The notes beneath the pieces are model-generated. The model was not told the origin of the DNA. It ran no database searches and saw only the letters and a list, made by a program, of their open reading frames with translations. This document shows, piece by piece, positions 43,246 through 54,777 of a DNA stretch of 64,000 nt. A program made the position numbers and the translations under genes. Source of the stretch: Micractinium sp. NFX-FRZ (Eukaryota > Chlorophyta > Trebouxiophyceae > Chlorellales > Chlorellaceae); NCBI GenBank assembly GCA_029339195.1, contig JAPTJF010000109.1:62001-126000 (forward strand), given 5' to 3'. Position 1 is the first letter of the stretch. Each line of letters begins with the position of its first letter.

Positions 43246-46200
43246 ATGGCCGCGGCCGCCGGCAGCAGCCGCACGGCGCCTCGGCCGGGGGGCGTGCTGC
43301 CCCTGAGGGTGCAGGACGGGGCTGTGGTGGCTGAGGGCGCTGCTCCGGGCCCCTTGGAGCTGCTCAGCGAGCTGCACCCGCAGCTGAACTCGCGACAGAA
43401 AGAAGATGGAACACTGGTGCTCGGCTTGGACCTCGACAGAGGCAGCAGGCCTGTGGCCCAGACGGACGTGGCACTGGGGCAGGTGGGCGGGCGCAGGGCG
43501 GGGCAAAGGCGGCCGCCCTTGGCGGCGCAGGCCAGCTGCCTGAGCCATGCAGGGCACGGGGCTCACACCTCATCTCTGCATCTCCCTTCACTCATCTTGC
43601 CCACGGAGACTCTTTCGGAATTCGGGTTGCAACGTAGCCAGCCGCCTCGCATGCAGCTGCCGCCGCCGCTCCCGCCACCCGCCCACCCCATGCACAACAC
43701 CCCCTCCCGCCGTGTGCAGCTGCGCGGTTGCCGCCGCTTCCTGGCCCTCTCCAAGACCTCCCTCTGGTGGATGTCACCCCGATGGGGCACCCAGGCAGCA
43801 GACGTGCCGGTAAGGGAGGTACTGTGAGGGGCCCGCCTGGGTACGGCTGCAGCAGCACGCGTGCCAATGAGGTGTCCACGTCATTTCTGACAACGAGGCG
43901 GCAGATGTGTTGGTGAGGGATAGGGAGCGTGTCTGGCCTGGGCCCAGGAAGTGCGCTGGCCTGGGTTTGGCAGACGGCAGCAGACGCGCCAGGCTTGGGC
44001 TCCGCTTTCAATGTGACTCAGCTGGAAAGCAGACGCGCCAGCGGTGAGGGGATTTTCTGTGTACCTGGGCCTGGCAGGGACAGCGGAGCACAGGGGGCAA
44101 GAGAGGCTGGCTCGTGCTACCACATAAGAGTCAGCTTCCCCGCCAGGCGTGCCTGACAGCTCTCATACCCTGGGGCGCTCTCTCCGCACCTCGCCTGCTC
44201 TCCCATGCGCACCACTGCCGCTGCTCCCGCCCGCGCAGCTGCCTCTCCCTGCCCACCCGCTGCCATACCTTGGCCGTCCACTCTCCACTCTTCATTATCC
44301 ATTGCCCCTTATGCCTCACCCCTTATGCAGGTGGAAACCCAGTTCCTTCTGTTGGACCTGCAGCAGTCCAATGAAGGTGGCAAGGGCAGCGCCGAGGTTG
44401 AGGGGAGACCAAGAGGCACCCCTGCCGCCGCCGCCGCCAGCGCCCCCGGCGCCGCACCTCCCCCTGCCTACGCGCTGCTCCTGCCGCTCATCGACAGCGC
44501 CCGCTTCCGGGCCACCCTGCGCCCGCCCATGTCAGTGAGAGTGGAGGCAGGGGCCGGCTGGCAGGCAGGCTTCCAGGAGTAAAGGATTGAACTCCGGCCA
44601 GAATTGCTGTTCTTGATGGGAACTCCTTCACTGCTGCACGCTATGCCTGCCCTGCCACACTCCGTGATCTCATCATACCATCCCACTCTTGCTGCTGTGC
44701 CCCCGTGCAGGGGCCGCATGCCCAAGGGCAGCTTGGCGCTCCGCCTGGAGAGCGGGTCGCCAGCTGTGTGCGCCACCGCCTGGCCGTCAGCCCTGCTGGT
44801 GGCGGCGGGCACCGACCCGTACGAGGTCGTCGCCCGAGGGGTGGCAGCCGCCGCCCAGCTGTCAGGTGCGCTGCATAATATTTCGAGGAGTCAACCTTTG
44901 CTCATGAGGTGGCCGGGAGGGAGCCTGAGGAGTTGCAGGTCAGGGGTGGCCGACTGGCTGCGGTGGTGCGCGGCCAGGTTTGGAGGGGTGGGGGTCGGGC
45001 GGCTGTGAGCTGGAATGAGGCAGCCACCTGCCTGCTTGCCTGCCTGCCTGCCTGCCCTTTTGTGCATGCGTTTGCATGCGATTCGCCATGCCTTGCCCGC
45101 CAACCGATCCCTGAGTGTGCCGTGAGCCCGCTCCTCTCCTTACGATGCGGTCAAGTGCAGGCACCGCACGGCGGCGCACAGAGAAGGCCGTGCCTCCCAT
45201 GGTCGATGTCTTTGGCTTCTGCACCTGGGACGCGTGAGCAATGCTGACCTGTGGGTCTGGGCACCGTGCCTTGCTTCACCTCCGTGGACGCATGGTTGCT
45301 GCTGATTCGGGGTGCTGCTCGGTGCAGTCCCTTCTTGTGCCGCCCTTATTTGGTCGGCTGCCAGCTTGCCCCCTTGCACGGCTCTTTGGCGGCCTCTTTG
45401 CCCCACAATTCCGCACCCAGCACACGAGTCACGGTGCCCATTCCTCCGTCCATGCCTCCTGCCATTCACTACGCCCCACCTTCTCTCCCCCATGCCACCC
45501 GTGGTCAGCACCCCACATTGTCCCCCCCATGCCTTGCCGAACCTGCTCCCCCAACAACACCCCTCCCCCACCCCCCTTCCCCGCAGCTTCTACTCGATGG
45601 TCAGCGCTGCCGGCATCGCCGAGGGCCTGCGCTCACTGGGCGCCGGAGGGGTGCCCCCAAAAACACTCATCATCGGTCAGTCGTGCACGTCACTGCATGC
45701 TGCCAACGGTTCTGTGCAACACTGCAGCAGGCAGCCTCCCAGCTGCAAGCAGCTGGGCTAGAGGGTTCTTCGTATAGTAGCGGCATAGCGCACGCAATGC
45801 CGGCCCCTGCCAGCATTTGAAAGGGCAGTGGCAGCGGCAGCGGCTTGCTGACGCCTGAACTGTCAGCGTGCCCCCCATCCCTTGCAGATGACGGCTGGCA
45901 GCAAACAAACGTGGACCCGCAGTACCGACAGGCGGGTGAGTGGGGAAGCTGGTCGGCAGCTAGATGGTTAGGGCTGGTAGCAAACATGCGTGGACCCGCA
46001 GTACCGACCGGCGGGTGAGTGGGGAAGCTGGTCGGCAGCTACCTGGTTTGGCCCGGCAGCAGCTGGTGGGTGGACGCGCAGCACTGTCAGGAGGATAAGT
46101 TGGTATCTGTTGGGAAGCTAGCTGCTCGCCTTGCCTTGGCAGCAGGTGGATGAGGGGCAACCACCGGTTAGGTGAGTATGAGGTGTCACTGTTAGGAACC

Positions 46201-49200
46201 TAGCTTTCATGCTGCCAGGGGGCTAGCCTGGCAACATGTCTGTGTGAGCTGCACTTCCCCTCCGGTGAATGTGGAGCGAAGGCAGCGTCTGGGCAGTTGC
46301 TGTGTTTGCCTTTTGCAGCAGTGTTATACGTGTGTCACATCCCTCTACCCTCTCACACTTCATCTCTGGCCATCTGCGTGCCGCCGCCCACCCTTTAACC
46401 TGCCCTCCCTTTTGTTGCAGCCGCCAAGCGCTCCCTGGTGGGCCAAGTCAGCATGCCACAGTCAGAGGTGGGTAGCCAGCTAAGGACGGGGTGACTGTTG
46501 ACTATCCAAAGTACGGCAAGAGCCCACAGGGCCAGCAGAAGTTGAGTGCCATCTGCTGGGAGGAACAAAATTGCTGTACGCGTGCACTCGAGGGCTGCCT
46601 TGACATCTTACTGTGCACATGCCAGGCCCGGCGGCCGCTTCCGCCCCTCTGCCACACGGCGAGGTGGAGGCAGGCAGGCGGTGAGCTGACCGGGTGCACA
46701 GGCAGCTGCTGGCGGCCGTGCCTCTCAGGCCCACACCTGTGCCACCCACCCACAATGCAAGGCCTGGTGCTTGCTGCAGGGCGAGGTGAAGCTGGCGGAA
46801 GCGGCTGTGGACCTGCTGGCTCCTCATCTCGACCCCACATCCATGCCCCCACCGCTGTGCATTCCCTGCTAACATTGAATGGATGTTGCAGGGCCAGTTG
46901 GATTTGACGGACGCTGCGGTGGACCTGCTGATTGGCCCAGCGGATGAGCGTGAGACCAACACGCGGCACTCGGTGAACGCGGAGGAGGAGCTGATACTGG
47001 GGTGAGGCGCCTTGTACCCCTCTACTAGTTCTGGCAGCTGCAAGCTTATTCCTAGCGGTGGGAAATACACGAGTCGCAGATGAGGCAGTGGGATGTCTGT
47101 GGGGGGGGGGGGCTGCCCTTGCGTCGGCAGCAGTTGCTGAGCGGCGCCCGGCAGCTGGGTGTCTGTGGCAGGCGGATGGGCGGACGGGTCGCGTGCTGTG
47201 CTGTGATGCGCTGTGATGCGCTGCGCCGAGTGCTTCAGGCTAACTTTTCTGCCCCCCAACTTACCTCCTCCTCACACCACTCCATCGCCGCCCTCGTCTC
47301 CCCTCTCCTCCCGCCCGCGTCGCGCAGGTTCACCCCACGCGCGCTCACCCCCCGCCGCGTCGCCGCCGCCAACCCCTTTGCCCTCTCCCCGCCCCGCTCC
47401 GTCGGCCTGCCCTCTCCTCGCTCCCCCCGCCTGCTGAGCCCAGCCTCCCAGCCCCCCCGCCCCGCCTCAGCCGGGGCGCTGCTACAGACGCCTCCGCCGG
47501 CAGCAGCAGGGGCAGGGGGTGGTCCCAAAGAGGCGGCACCGCTGCTTACCGCAGCGGCCACCCTTGTCACCGCCCCTGCCCCCGCCCCCGCCCCTGGTCC
47601 GCCTGTCATGGGCAGCCCGTTGCGCCCACCCCCCGGTCTGGCCCCTATCGTGGCCGAGAGACCGGACGAGGCATCCTTGGGCCCGCCAGCAGTGCCAGCT
47701 GGCGAGCCTGTTGCTGCCGCTCCTGAGATCGCCGGGGAGGAGGAGGAGGAGCTGGCGGCTGTGCTGGCGGCACAGGAGCAGGCAGCGGAGGCCGCCCTGC
47801 CGGCGAGCATCTGGTGGGACCGGCTGCAGCATGCAGAGGCGCAGGCTCTGAGGCTGATCAAGGCCTGGCTGGACCCGGCACCCTCTGGTGGGCAGGGGGG
47901 TGGTTGGGGGCTTTGGGGACGTGTGGTCTTCATGTGTGTTATGGGGCTGGTCAAGGCCGGGCTGGACCCTGCACTTTCTGGTGTGTAAAGCGGACGGTTC
48001 TTGTCGCCTTCTGTTTCATTCATGAAGAGGCCGCAGCTCCCCGCTCCCTTCCCCTTCCCCGTGCCACCCTGCACACAGCCGGTGCCTCCTCACCTGCTGC
48101 TGCCATCAGCTTGCTCCTGCGCGCACCCGGCAAACACTATCCAGCTCCCCTCCCCGAGGCAGCTGACTCTACACTCCACTCCCCCTACCCCTATCCAGAC
48201 AGCTGGCGTTTTCGGGCTTCCTGCACTGCCGCCACCAGCGGCGTCCTGCGCCCCACCCTTGCTGTTCCAACAGCATCCCCGCCGCTCTTCCCGCTGCCGC
48301 AGACAGCTGGCGTTTTCGGGCTTCCTGCACTGCTGCCACCAGCGGCGTCCTGCGCCCCACCCTTGCTGTTCCAACAGCATCCCCGCCGCCCTTCCCGCTG
48401 CCGCAGACAGCTGGCTCTTCCGCGCCTCCTGCGCCCACCCTGCAAACACTACCCAGCTCCCCACACAGGCAGTTGACCAATGAACCCATGCTCTCCCTTG
48501 CAGACCCCGCGAGTGCCGCGGCCACCTGGGCTCCTGCACCCCTGCACTCCGCTCAGCTGCTCACACCCCCTGCCGTCTGCCATTGCTACCACCCCCTGCA
48601 GACAGCTGGCTCTTCCGCGCGTTCTGCGCCGCCGCCACCAGCGGCGCCCTGCGCCCCAGCCTGCTGCGCTTCTACGCCAGCCACACAGAGCACACGCGGC
48701 GGCTGGCGGGGGTGCGAGCCAATGCCAAGTTCGGGGGGCCGGCGGCGGGGCCCGACAGCGGAGATCTGGATGTGTGTGGGCCAGAAAGTGTTAGGGCTGG
48801 ATTGAGGGCAGGGGCTGCAGCTGGGAGAGGAATTGGGGCAGGGGATGATGTACAGATGGGGCAGGGGTATGGGCGGGCAGAGGAGGCGGGATTCCAGGGG
48901 GGTCAGGGGCGACGACTCGCGGGTGCGAGGGCCTGCCCAGCAGGCATCTCTTTCCTCGTGGGCAGCCAACCACCCATGCAAAGTTGGTCTTCGCAAGGGC
49001 GCCACTCTTGTCCCGTGATCCCCACACCCTTGGCCGCCGCCCGGCCGCGCTCCTTTCGGGCAGCCACCTGCCAGCCCCCACCTGCGCCCCCACCTGCCCA
49101 CACCCCCTTTTGAGACAGCTGCCCCCCTCCCCGCTCCTGCCCTGCCACAAGGCACTGGCAGATGCAGTAAGGGTCTCAGTAGTACACACTGTGTGGCCCA

Positions 49201-52200
49201 CAACTGCCACCCTTTGCCCTCCCCCGCCCCTGCAGAGCACCGCACCCGAGGGTGGGCTGGCGGCGGTGATTGCGCACCTGAAGCAGCGGTACGGCCTCAC
49301 CCACGTCCTCTGCTGGCACGCCCTCATGGGCTTCTGGGCGGGCGTGGCGCCCGAAGGCAATGGCAGCGGGGGCATCGCCACCGACAAGTACGGCGCGAGG
49401 GTGAGCTGCGCTGCCCATCGAGCTGTGCTGTGTTTCATTCAGTGCTGTCCATCATGTTGCGCTGTGCGCCTTGCTGTGCCGGGCATCACGCCGTTCTGTG
49501 CACCGGCAGCACCACAGCAGGCGCTAGCAAGCTGCCCCTGCTGCCCCCCTTGCCACAACAGGTGGTGGTGCCCCGCCCCTCCCCTGGCACGCTGGAGATT
49601 GACCCCTCCTACGCCTGGACTCAGTCCAGCCTGGCGGGGGTGGGGCTGCCCGCCAGCCCGCGCCAGCTGCACACAGACATGCACGAGTACCTGAGGGGTG
49701 AGGCTGGGGGGGGGAGGGGCTGTGTCCAATTGGTGGTTGGTAGGGCAGCTGTTACCGTCCATGTGGGTGGTCGAATGATGGTAGCTGTGGGTTGAGGTTC
49801 TGATGCTCAGACATGCGGGAGCGCATGAGGGGTGAGCCCTGAAAAGGGAGAGGACGTACGACTAGTTAGAAGGTGCAGAGGCAGCTGTTGGTTGTGGATG
49901 TGCTGCACAGACATGCACTCGTGGGGCGGCAGGTGCGGAGATGATTGCCAGAAAGGGCAACTCAGGGGCAGCCCTCACAGGAGCTCGACTTACTTAATCA
50001 GCATATCAAATGGATTCTTCAGCACAGCCGGCAGAGAAGTGCGCGCACATGCAGACAGCTGCCTGGATGCCAGCTGCCCCTGCAGACTGCGGCGCCGATG
50101 GCGTGAAGGTGGATGTGCAGGGCATGGTGGCACACGCGGGTGGGTGGGGCTGGGGCAGGTTGGGATCAGGCCGGAGGGGGTGGGTTGGGACAGGGCAGGG
50201 TTGTGCTGGCCACTTGGGATGGGGTGGGGTGGGACTGGGCAGAGTGTGCAGTGCAACCAGGGGCCTCGCGCCGGAGCTGGCTACCATGAGAGGCACAGGG
50301 GCTGGTGTGAGGGGTTGCGGCATGCACCAGCCGCTCAATACATTCAACCTGGCAGTTCTGGGTGCCGGATCACCCGCACCCCACTGCGCCGTCCCCACCC
50401 CTCCCCTTCACCCCTCCCCTGCACGCCTGCCGTCCCAACTTGCCTGCGCAGGCACGGCTACCGAGGTGGGCGGCCCGGCCCTGGCGGCTGCCTACCACGC
50501 CAGCCTGGAGGACTCGGCTGCCCGCTGCTTTGGCAGCTCCGTCATCAACTGCATGTGCGGCAGCACAGGTGAGCGGGGTGGGAGCACAGTTGCAGTGGGA
50601 TTAGTGATGTGCGGCAGTGCGCAGCGCAGACAGCTCAGTCCAACGACTGCGGGTGTGACACCAACCTGCCCTGACCACGTTCTTTTTTTGCATTATCAAA
50701 AGCAGAAACGATGCCCCTGCAGAGAACCTGTACAACATGCGGGACACCAACCTGGCGCGCTGCTCCGACGACTTTTACGTGAGCCTGCCCAGCCTGCTGT
50801 GTGTGACCACCGACTGCCATTTGCCAAGTGCTTGCCAGTGGGAGACCACTGCCTGCCAGTGGGGTCCTGGGTGGCTCATGTCTCATCCCACTCCTCTGCC
50901 AATGCCGGCAGCACTGGTGCACCAGCCGCCCCCACGCTGAACGCCCCCCATCGCTGTGTGGAGGTGCCTCACCCGCGCCCGCCTCTCCCGGACCCCTCCC
51001 CCACACGCCCCACCCCCCGCAGCCCCGCAACGCCGCCTCTTTCACCACCCACATCTCCACCTGCGCCTTCAACTCCCTCTTCTGTGGAGAGCTCGTCATA
51101 CCAGACTGGGTGGGTGGGTGGTCAGCTGGGCAGGCAGCCGGGTTGGTGGGAGAGAGGAGTGGTTTGGTGGCTCGTTGGGCTGTCTTCGGTGGGTGGGCAG
51201 CGGGCGCGTGGGTGGGTGGATGGCAGGGTTGGCTGGTTCTGCCGGTGGTTGAGCCCCTTCAACTTCATTCGCCTGTGGGGGCGCTTGTCACTCCCGGTGT
51301 GGATGGGTGGGGCAGGATCTGTCGAGCTGGTCTGATCGATGGTATGGTTTGAATGCGCGCGGTTCCTACATGTTTGCCGGCTAGGCACCCCCATCTCACT
51401 GTCCTTCCCGGGAAGCCCCTGCCTTCCATTATCCACCCCCTCCCGGGCTGCCCTCCACCCCATCAGGACATGTTCCACTCCAAGCACTCCGCTGCCCTGC
51501 TGCACGCCACCGCACGCGCCATCAGCGGTGAGCCCCCGCGCCGCCACACTGCGTCGTTTTCACATCACTGCGTGAATGAACGTCGTTTTACATCACTGCG
51601 TGCATGCGTGCAGCTGCCCCCCAACCCGCTGTGTCAGCTGTGCCGAGTCAAGTGAAGTTGTGCATTCAGGGTGCGCGTGCCCAAGCAGCCGCTGTCACTG
51701 GGGCTCTCGTGGCGCCGGCTGGCCCTCAGCTGGCCTTGCTGCCAGCCGCCCAGACCCGCCTTCTCTATCCCCTGTGCCCTTCCATCTCCCTTGCATTTGC
51801 AACCGGCAGGCGGGCCAGTGTACATTTCCGACAAGCCCGGCCAGCACGACTTTGTCCTGCTGCGCCGCCTGGTGCTGCACGACGGGTCGGGTGAGGCGGG
51901 CTCGGGGGGGCAGGTGGTTGCAGGCGGGTGCGTGGTGGTGCCACCACGTCTGCCTGCTGCGCGGCGGGTGGGGTGAGTGCCAGCAGGCGGGCGGGGTGGC
52001 TGGCTAGGGTGGGCGTGTGGAGTGTGTGCCGCAGCGTGCGGCGCTGTCAGGGAGCAGGCGGGCACGTGGGGCAGGTTGAGAGTGCAAAGAGGGGCCGGCT
52101 GCACGGCAGCTCACGTGAGTCGCCGGGCAGGCCAAGAGGGGGATGGTGCACTTCTAGCAGGCTCGACCTGTGCGAGGGCTGAGAGAGGTCCCCCGGGAAT

Positions 52201-54204
52201 CTCGATCCCGACGGTAGGACAGGGCGGCATGCACGTGGCTGGCAGGTCGTCATCCGGTGCGGCCCGTGCTGGCGATGTCTCTGGCACCGCAGGAGAGTGC
52301 CTGCTCAGCTCCCCCACCCACCCCCTCCCCCCACCCCCTCATTTCTCCCCGCCCTCTGTCCTCTCCCTCCTGGCAGTGCCGCGCTGCCTGCTGCCGGGGC
52401 GCCCTACCCCCGACTGCCTGTTCACCGACGTAAACCACGATGGGACCTCAGCTCTCAAGGTTTGTGATATCTAACATTCCTCAGGTTGTTTCTCACTGGG
52501 TAAAAGCAAGTTGTGAGGTTTCCTGGACACCAACTGCCTGTGCACAGAAGCCAACCACAGCTGGACATCTTCCCTCATTATTCGTCCTGCTATGCCTTCC
52601 TGTCTGCAGCTCTGCCCACTGATATAATGATTAGTGTAGCACGCGCCTCGCTTGTCCGGCAAGCCCTGCCACCCACCCACACGCACCCCACTTTCCCCTG
52701 GTCCAGGTGTGGAACATGAACCGGTGCGGCGGCGTGCTGGGGGCGTTCAATGTGCAGGTAGGTGGCTCACACGAGTGTTGAGAGGGCTTCACGAATTACC
52801 GGGTGCATGCACTGGTGTTACTACTGCCGGTGCGCGGATGCATTGAGTGTGCTGGTGGACAGGCAGGCAGGCAGACGGACAGCGTCGGGACACATGTGGC
52901 CGCCGTACATCCAGCTCCCCACACCACAATCACCAAACCTCGCAGCTTCGCCCGTCCCTGGCGCTCCGCCTGCCCCGTGTGTGTGAATGATTGGTGGCAA
53001 TTTCATTGCATACTTCAATTTATTTTATTGGGCGCCCCCCCAGGGAGCCTCCTGGAGCACCCCCCGCCGCGGCTTCCACTTCAGCAACCGCAACCCGCCA
53101 GCTGTCACAGCCCGGGTCTGCCCCGCCGACGTCCCCGGCCTGGTGCCGCTGGCCGACGGCGGCACGGGCGCTGCAGATGGCGGAGCGGGCGGCAGTGGTG
53201 GCGCTATTCAGGGCCAGGCGGGCGCCGGAGGAGCCGCCCTGTTTGCAGTGTACATTGACAGCCGGCAGGTGAAGCGGCCCCTGGGAGCTGCTTGGCAAGT
53301 GCTGCTTCAGTGGCAGTCGCCACAGCACCGGCGGAGGGCCGGGGGGGGGAGGGCCAGGCGACCGCTGCTGCTGGGACCCCGCGGGCCCGTGTCGCTGCAG
53401 CTGGGTTGTGCGGCACCACACACCCGCCGTCTTAGCAACCCCCCTCTGCCCCCCTGTGCCTGCCCTTTGTGGCCCTCAAACCCAAACCCAACCAGGAGCT
53501 GCTGCTTCTGGGTGCCCAGGAGACGGTGAGCTTGGAGCTGCAGGGCGGCGGCGGCTGCGAGCTGCTGACGCTGGCGGCGGTGCACGAGGCGCCACGCGGC
53601 GGGGCGCGCTGTGCCCCCATCGGCCTCACCAACATGCTGAATTCAGGGGGAGCGGTGACCAGGTGGGCGGGGGTTGCTGAGAGAGGAGGCTGCTGGCCTG
53701 GGCTTCACTGGGTTGGGTTTCCTGGGAAGGTGGGATAGCCTGTGCATGTGCACGAGATGATGCAACCATTGCGCCAGCTCTGGCTGCCGGGCAGCGACAG
53801 CTGGCGCCTGCCGGCCAGCTGGATTCACCGACTGTGCCACAAGCACGCAATCAGAGCGCCCCCCCTGCCGGGCCACGACTCCTGCGTCGCCTGCCCGCCC
53901 GTCCACCGGCCCCCGCCCTGCCTGCTCTCCCTGGTGCAGCTGCGGGTGGGCGGACAGAGCGCCAGCTGGCGCCATGGCCTCCCACAACCCCGGCGGCCAG
54001 GTGTATCGGCTGACCACACGGGGGCGGGGCCACATGCTGAGCTACAGCAGCGCTGCCCCCACAGCCGTACAGATTGCTGCCAGCAGCAGCGAGGGCGGCG
54101 GCGGCCAAGTGCGCTTTGCTTATGACGCCAGCCGGGCGGCCCTCAGCTGGGAGGTGCCCCCTGGGCTGCCGCTGGAAGTGAGCTGGGAGGTGCACTTCTC
54201 TTGA
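43246..54204 (+). CDS. raffinose synthase / Sip1-family GH36 enzyme
   Basis: Glycoside hydrolase family 36 protein of the raffinose synthase / seed imbibition (alkaline alpha-galactosidase) group, acting on galactosyl-sucrose sugars; synthase or hydrolase activity cannot be told apart here. The ATG at 43246 has a GCCATGGC context. Landmarks in order are SKTSLWWMSPRWGTQAADVP, VETQFLLLDLQQ, PYEVVARGVAAAA, PPMVDVFGFCTWDAFYSMVS, TLIIDDGWQQTNVDPQY, GLTHVLCWHALMGFWAG and GADGVKVDVQ (nucleophile Asp at about 50111-50113). Next are FGSSVINCMC, LARCSDDFYPRN, SLFCGELVIPDWDMFHSKH, GGPVYISDKPGQHDF, CLFTDVNHDGTSALKVWNMN and CGGVLGAFNVQGASW. It ends with a sandwich domain, GHMLSYSSAAP to SWEVHFS. A Pro/Ala/Ser-rich insertion of about 180 residues (47330-47880) interrupts the N-terminal half. 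The gene has about 25 exons, and many introns carry exon-edge copies. Confidence 0.88.
43787..44052 (+). repeat. three decayed copies of a GH36-gene exon end
   Basis: The exon end aggcagcagacgtgccggtaagg (about 43793-43815) is echoed at 43891-43918 (ggcggcagatgtgttggtga), 43972-43993 (ggcagcagacgcgcc) and 44027-44052 (agcagacgcgccagcggtga), all within the following intron. Confidence 0.7.
45895..46130 (+). repeat. 79-bp tandem array of an exon and its donor
   Basis: Units begin at 45895, 45974 and about 46053. The first is the coding exon with the sequence ctggcagcaaacaaacgtgg and the gtgagtgggg donor; the second is nearly identical including the donor and ggaagctggtcggcagct. The third is diverged (cggcagcagctggtgggtgg, ggaagctagctgctcg). 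Confidence 0.88.
46779..46950 (+). repeat. two related exon-like segments in the GH36 gene
   Basis: Segment 46779-46830 (cagggcgaggtgaagctggc, then gcggctgtggacctgctggc) and segment 46891-46945 (cagggccagttggatttgac, then gctgcggtggacctgctgat) are each preceded by a gcag acceptor. They are about 112 bases apart. A more decayed relative may lie at 46626-46690. Only the second leads smoothly to the next coding block, so the first is either a relic or an alternative exon. Confidence 0.7.
47852..47985 (+). repeat. duplicated exon end, GH36 gene
   Basis: The exon end ctgatcaaggcctggctgga at 47853 with its ctctggtgggc donor is repeated at 47947 as ctggtcaaggccgggctgga with tctggtgtgta. The offset is about 94 bases. 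Confidence 0.82.
48196..48700 (+). repeat. 104-bp tandem array derived from an exon start
   Basis: Units starting cagacagctggc begin at 48196, 48300 and 48404, exactly 104 bases apart. A fourth, coding version starts at 48599 (cagacagctggctcttccgc). Units one and two share long identical stretches, such as ccaccagcggcgtcctgcgc; the coding exon has ccaccagcggcgccctgcgc. Because 104 is not a multiple of three, the upstream units are not in a common frame. Confidence 0.9.
49670..49942 (+). repeat. two decayed copies of an exon end, GH36 gene
   Basis: The exon end cacagacatgcacgagtacc with its aggggtgagg donor at 49672-49703 is echoed at about 49807-49837 (cagacatgcgggagcgcatg, aggggtgagc) and at about 49900-49935 (cacagacatgcactcgtggg). 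Confidence 0.75.
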
Positions 54205-54777
54205 GTGTCCGGCATCAGCGGCAGCCTGTGGTCGTCTGGACGGGTCGCCAGACGTAATCGGCTTGCACAGATGCACGCTTGCAATTGCCGCGGCATCAAC
54301 TGCATCCGACGCCTGCTGGCTGCTGCTGTGTATTTGACGTGGCGCCTTAGCTGCCCATCCGAGGTTGCCTTCTGCACATCACTTTCCATTTTGCTGTGAC
54401 TGTTTACGTCAAGAAAGGTTTGAAGGACAGCATGCAACCCCTACAAGGCTGATGCTGCTGCCTTCAGCATGGTGCAGCGGGAATGGCGCCGGAGCCAGCT
54501 GCCGTGACGGTTGCGCCAACCGCTGCTGCGCTGAGGAGCGGTCGCGACTGTGAAGTGTGGTCATCAGCTTTCTCCTCGGACATTCTCGTTCTGTATCGAG
54601 CGTAATGGCACGATCCTCCAGCGCAGCTCATGAGGGGCGAGCTTGCAAGCAGTCACTAAGCAGCCCTCCACGTGGACGTGTACGACGCAAGTGACCAGTG
54701 AAAGGCGCGTTCCTTTGCAGCGTGCAATCAGGCATCCCGCAGGCCGTTCTGCTGAACGGGGCACACAGGCGACGGGT
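54205..54777. other. spacer between two plus-strand genes
   Basis: About 570 bases after the GH36 stop. It should contain the GH36 3' UTR and the promoter and 5' UTR of the next gene. No clear TGTAA is seen here and no gene is supported. Confidence 0.4.

Noticed and set aside
48196..48520. CRISPR-like regular repeats at 104-bp spacing
   Set aside because: The units are contiguous tandem copies of an exon with no unique spacers, and the genome is eukaryotic.
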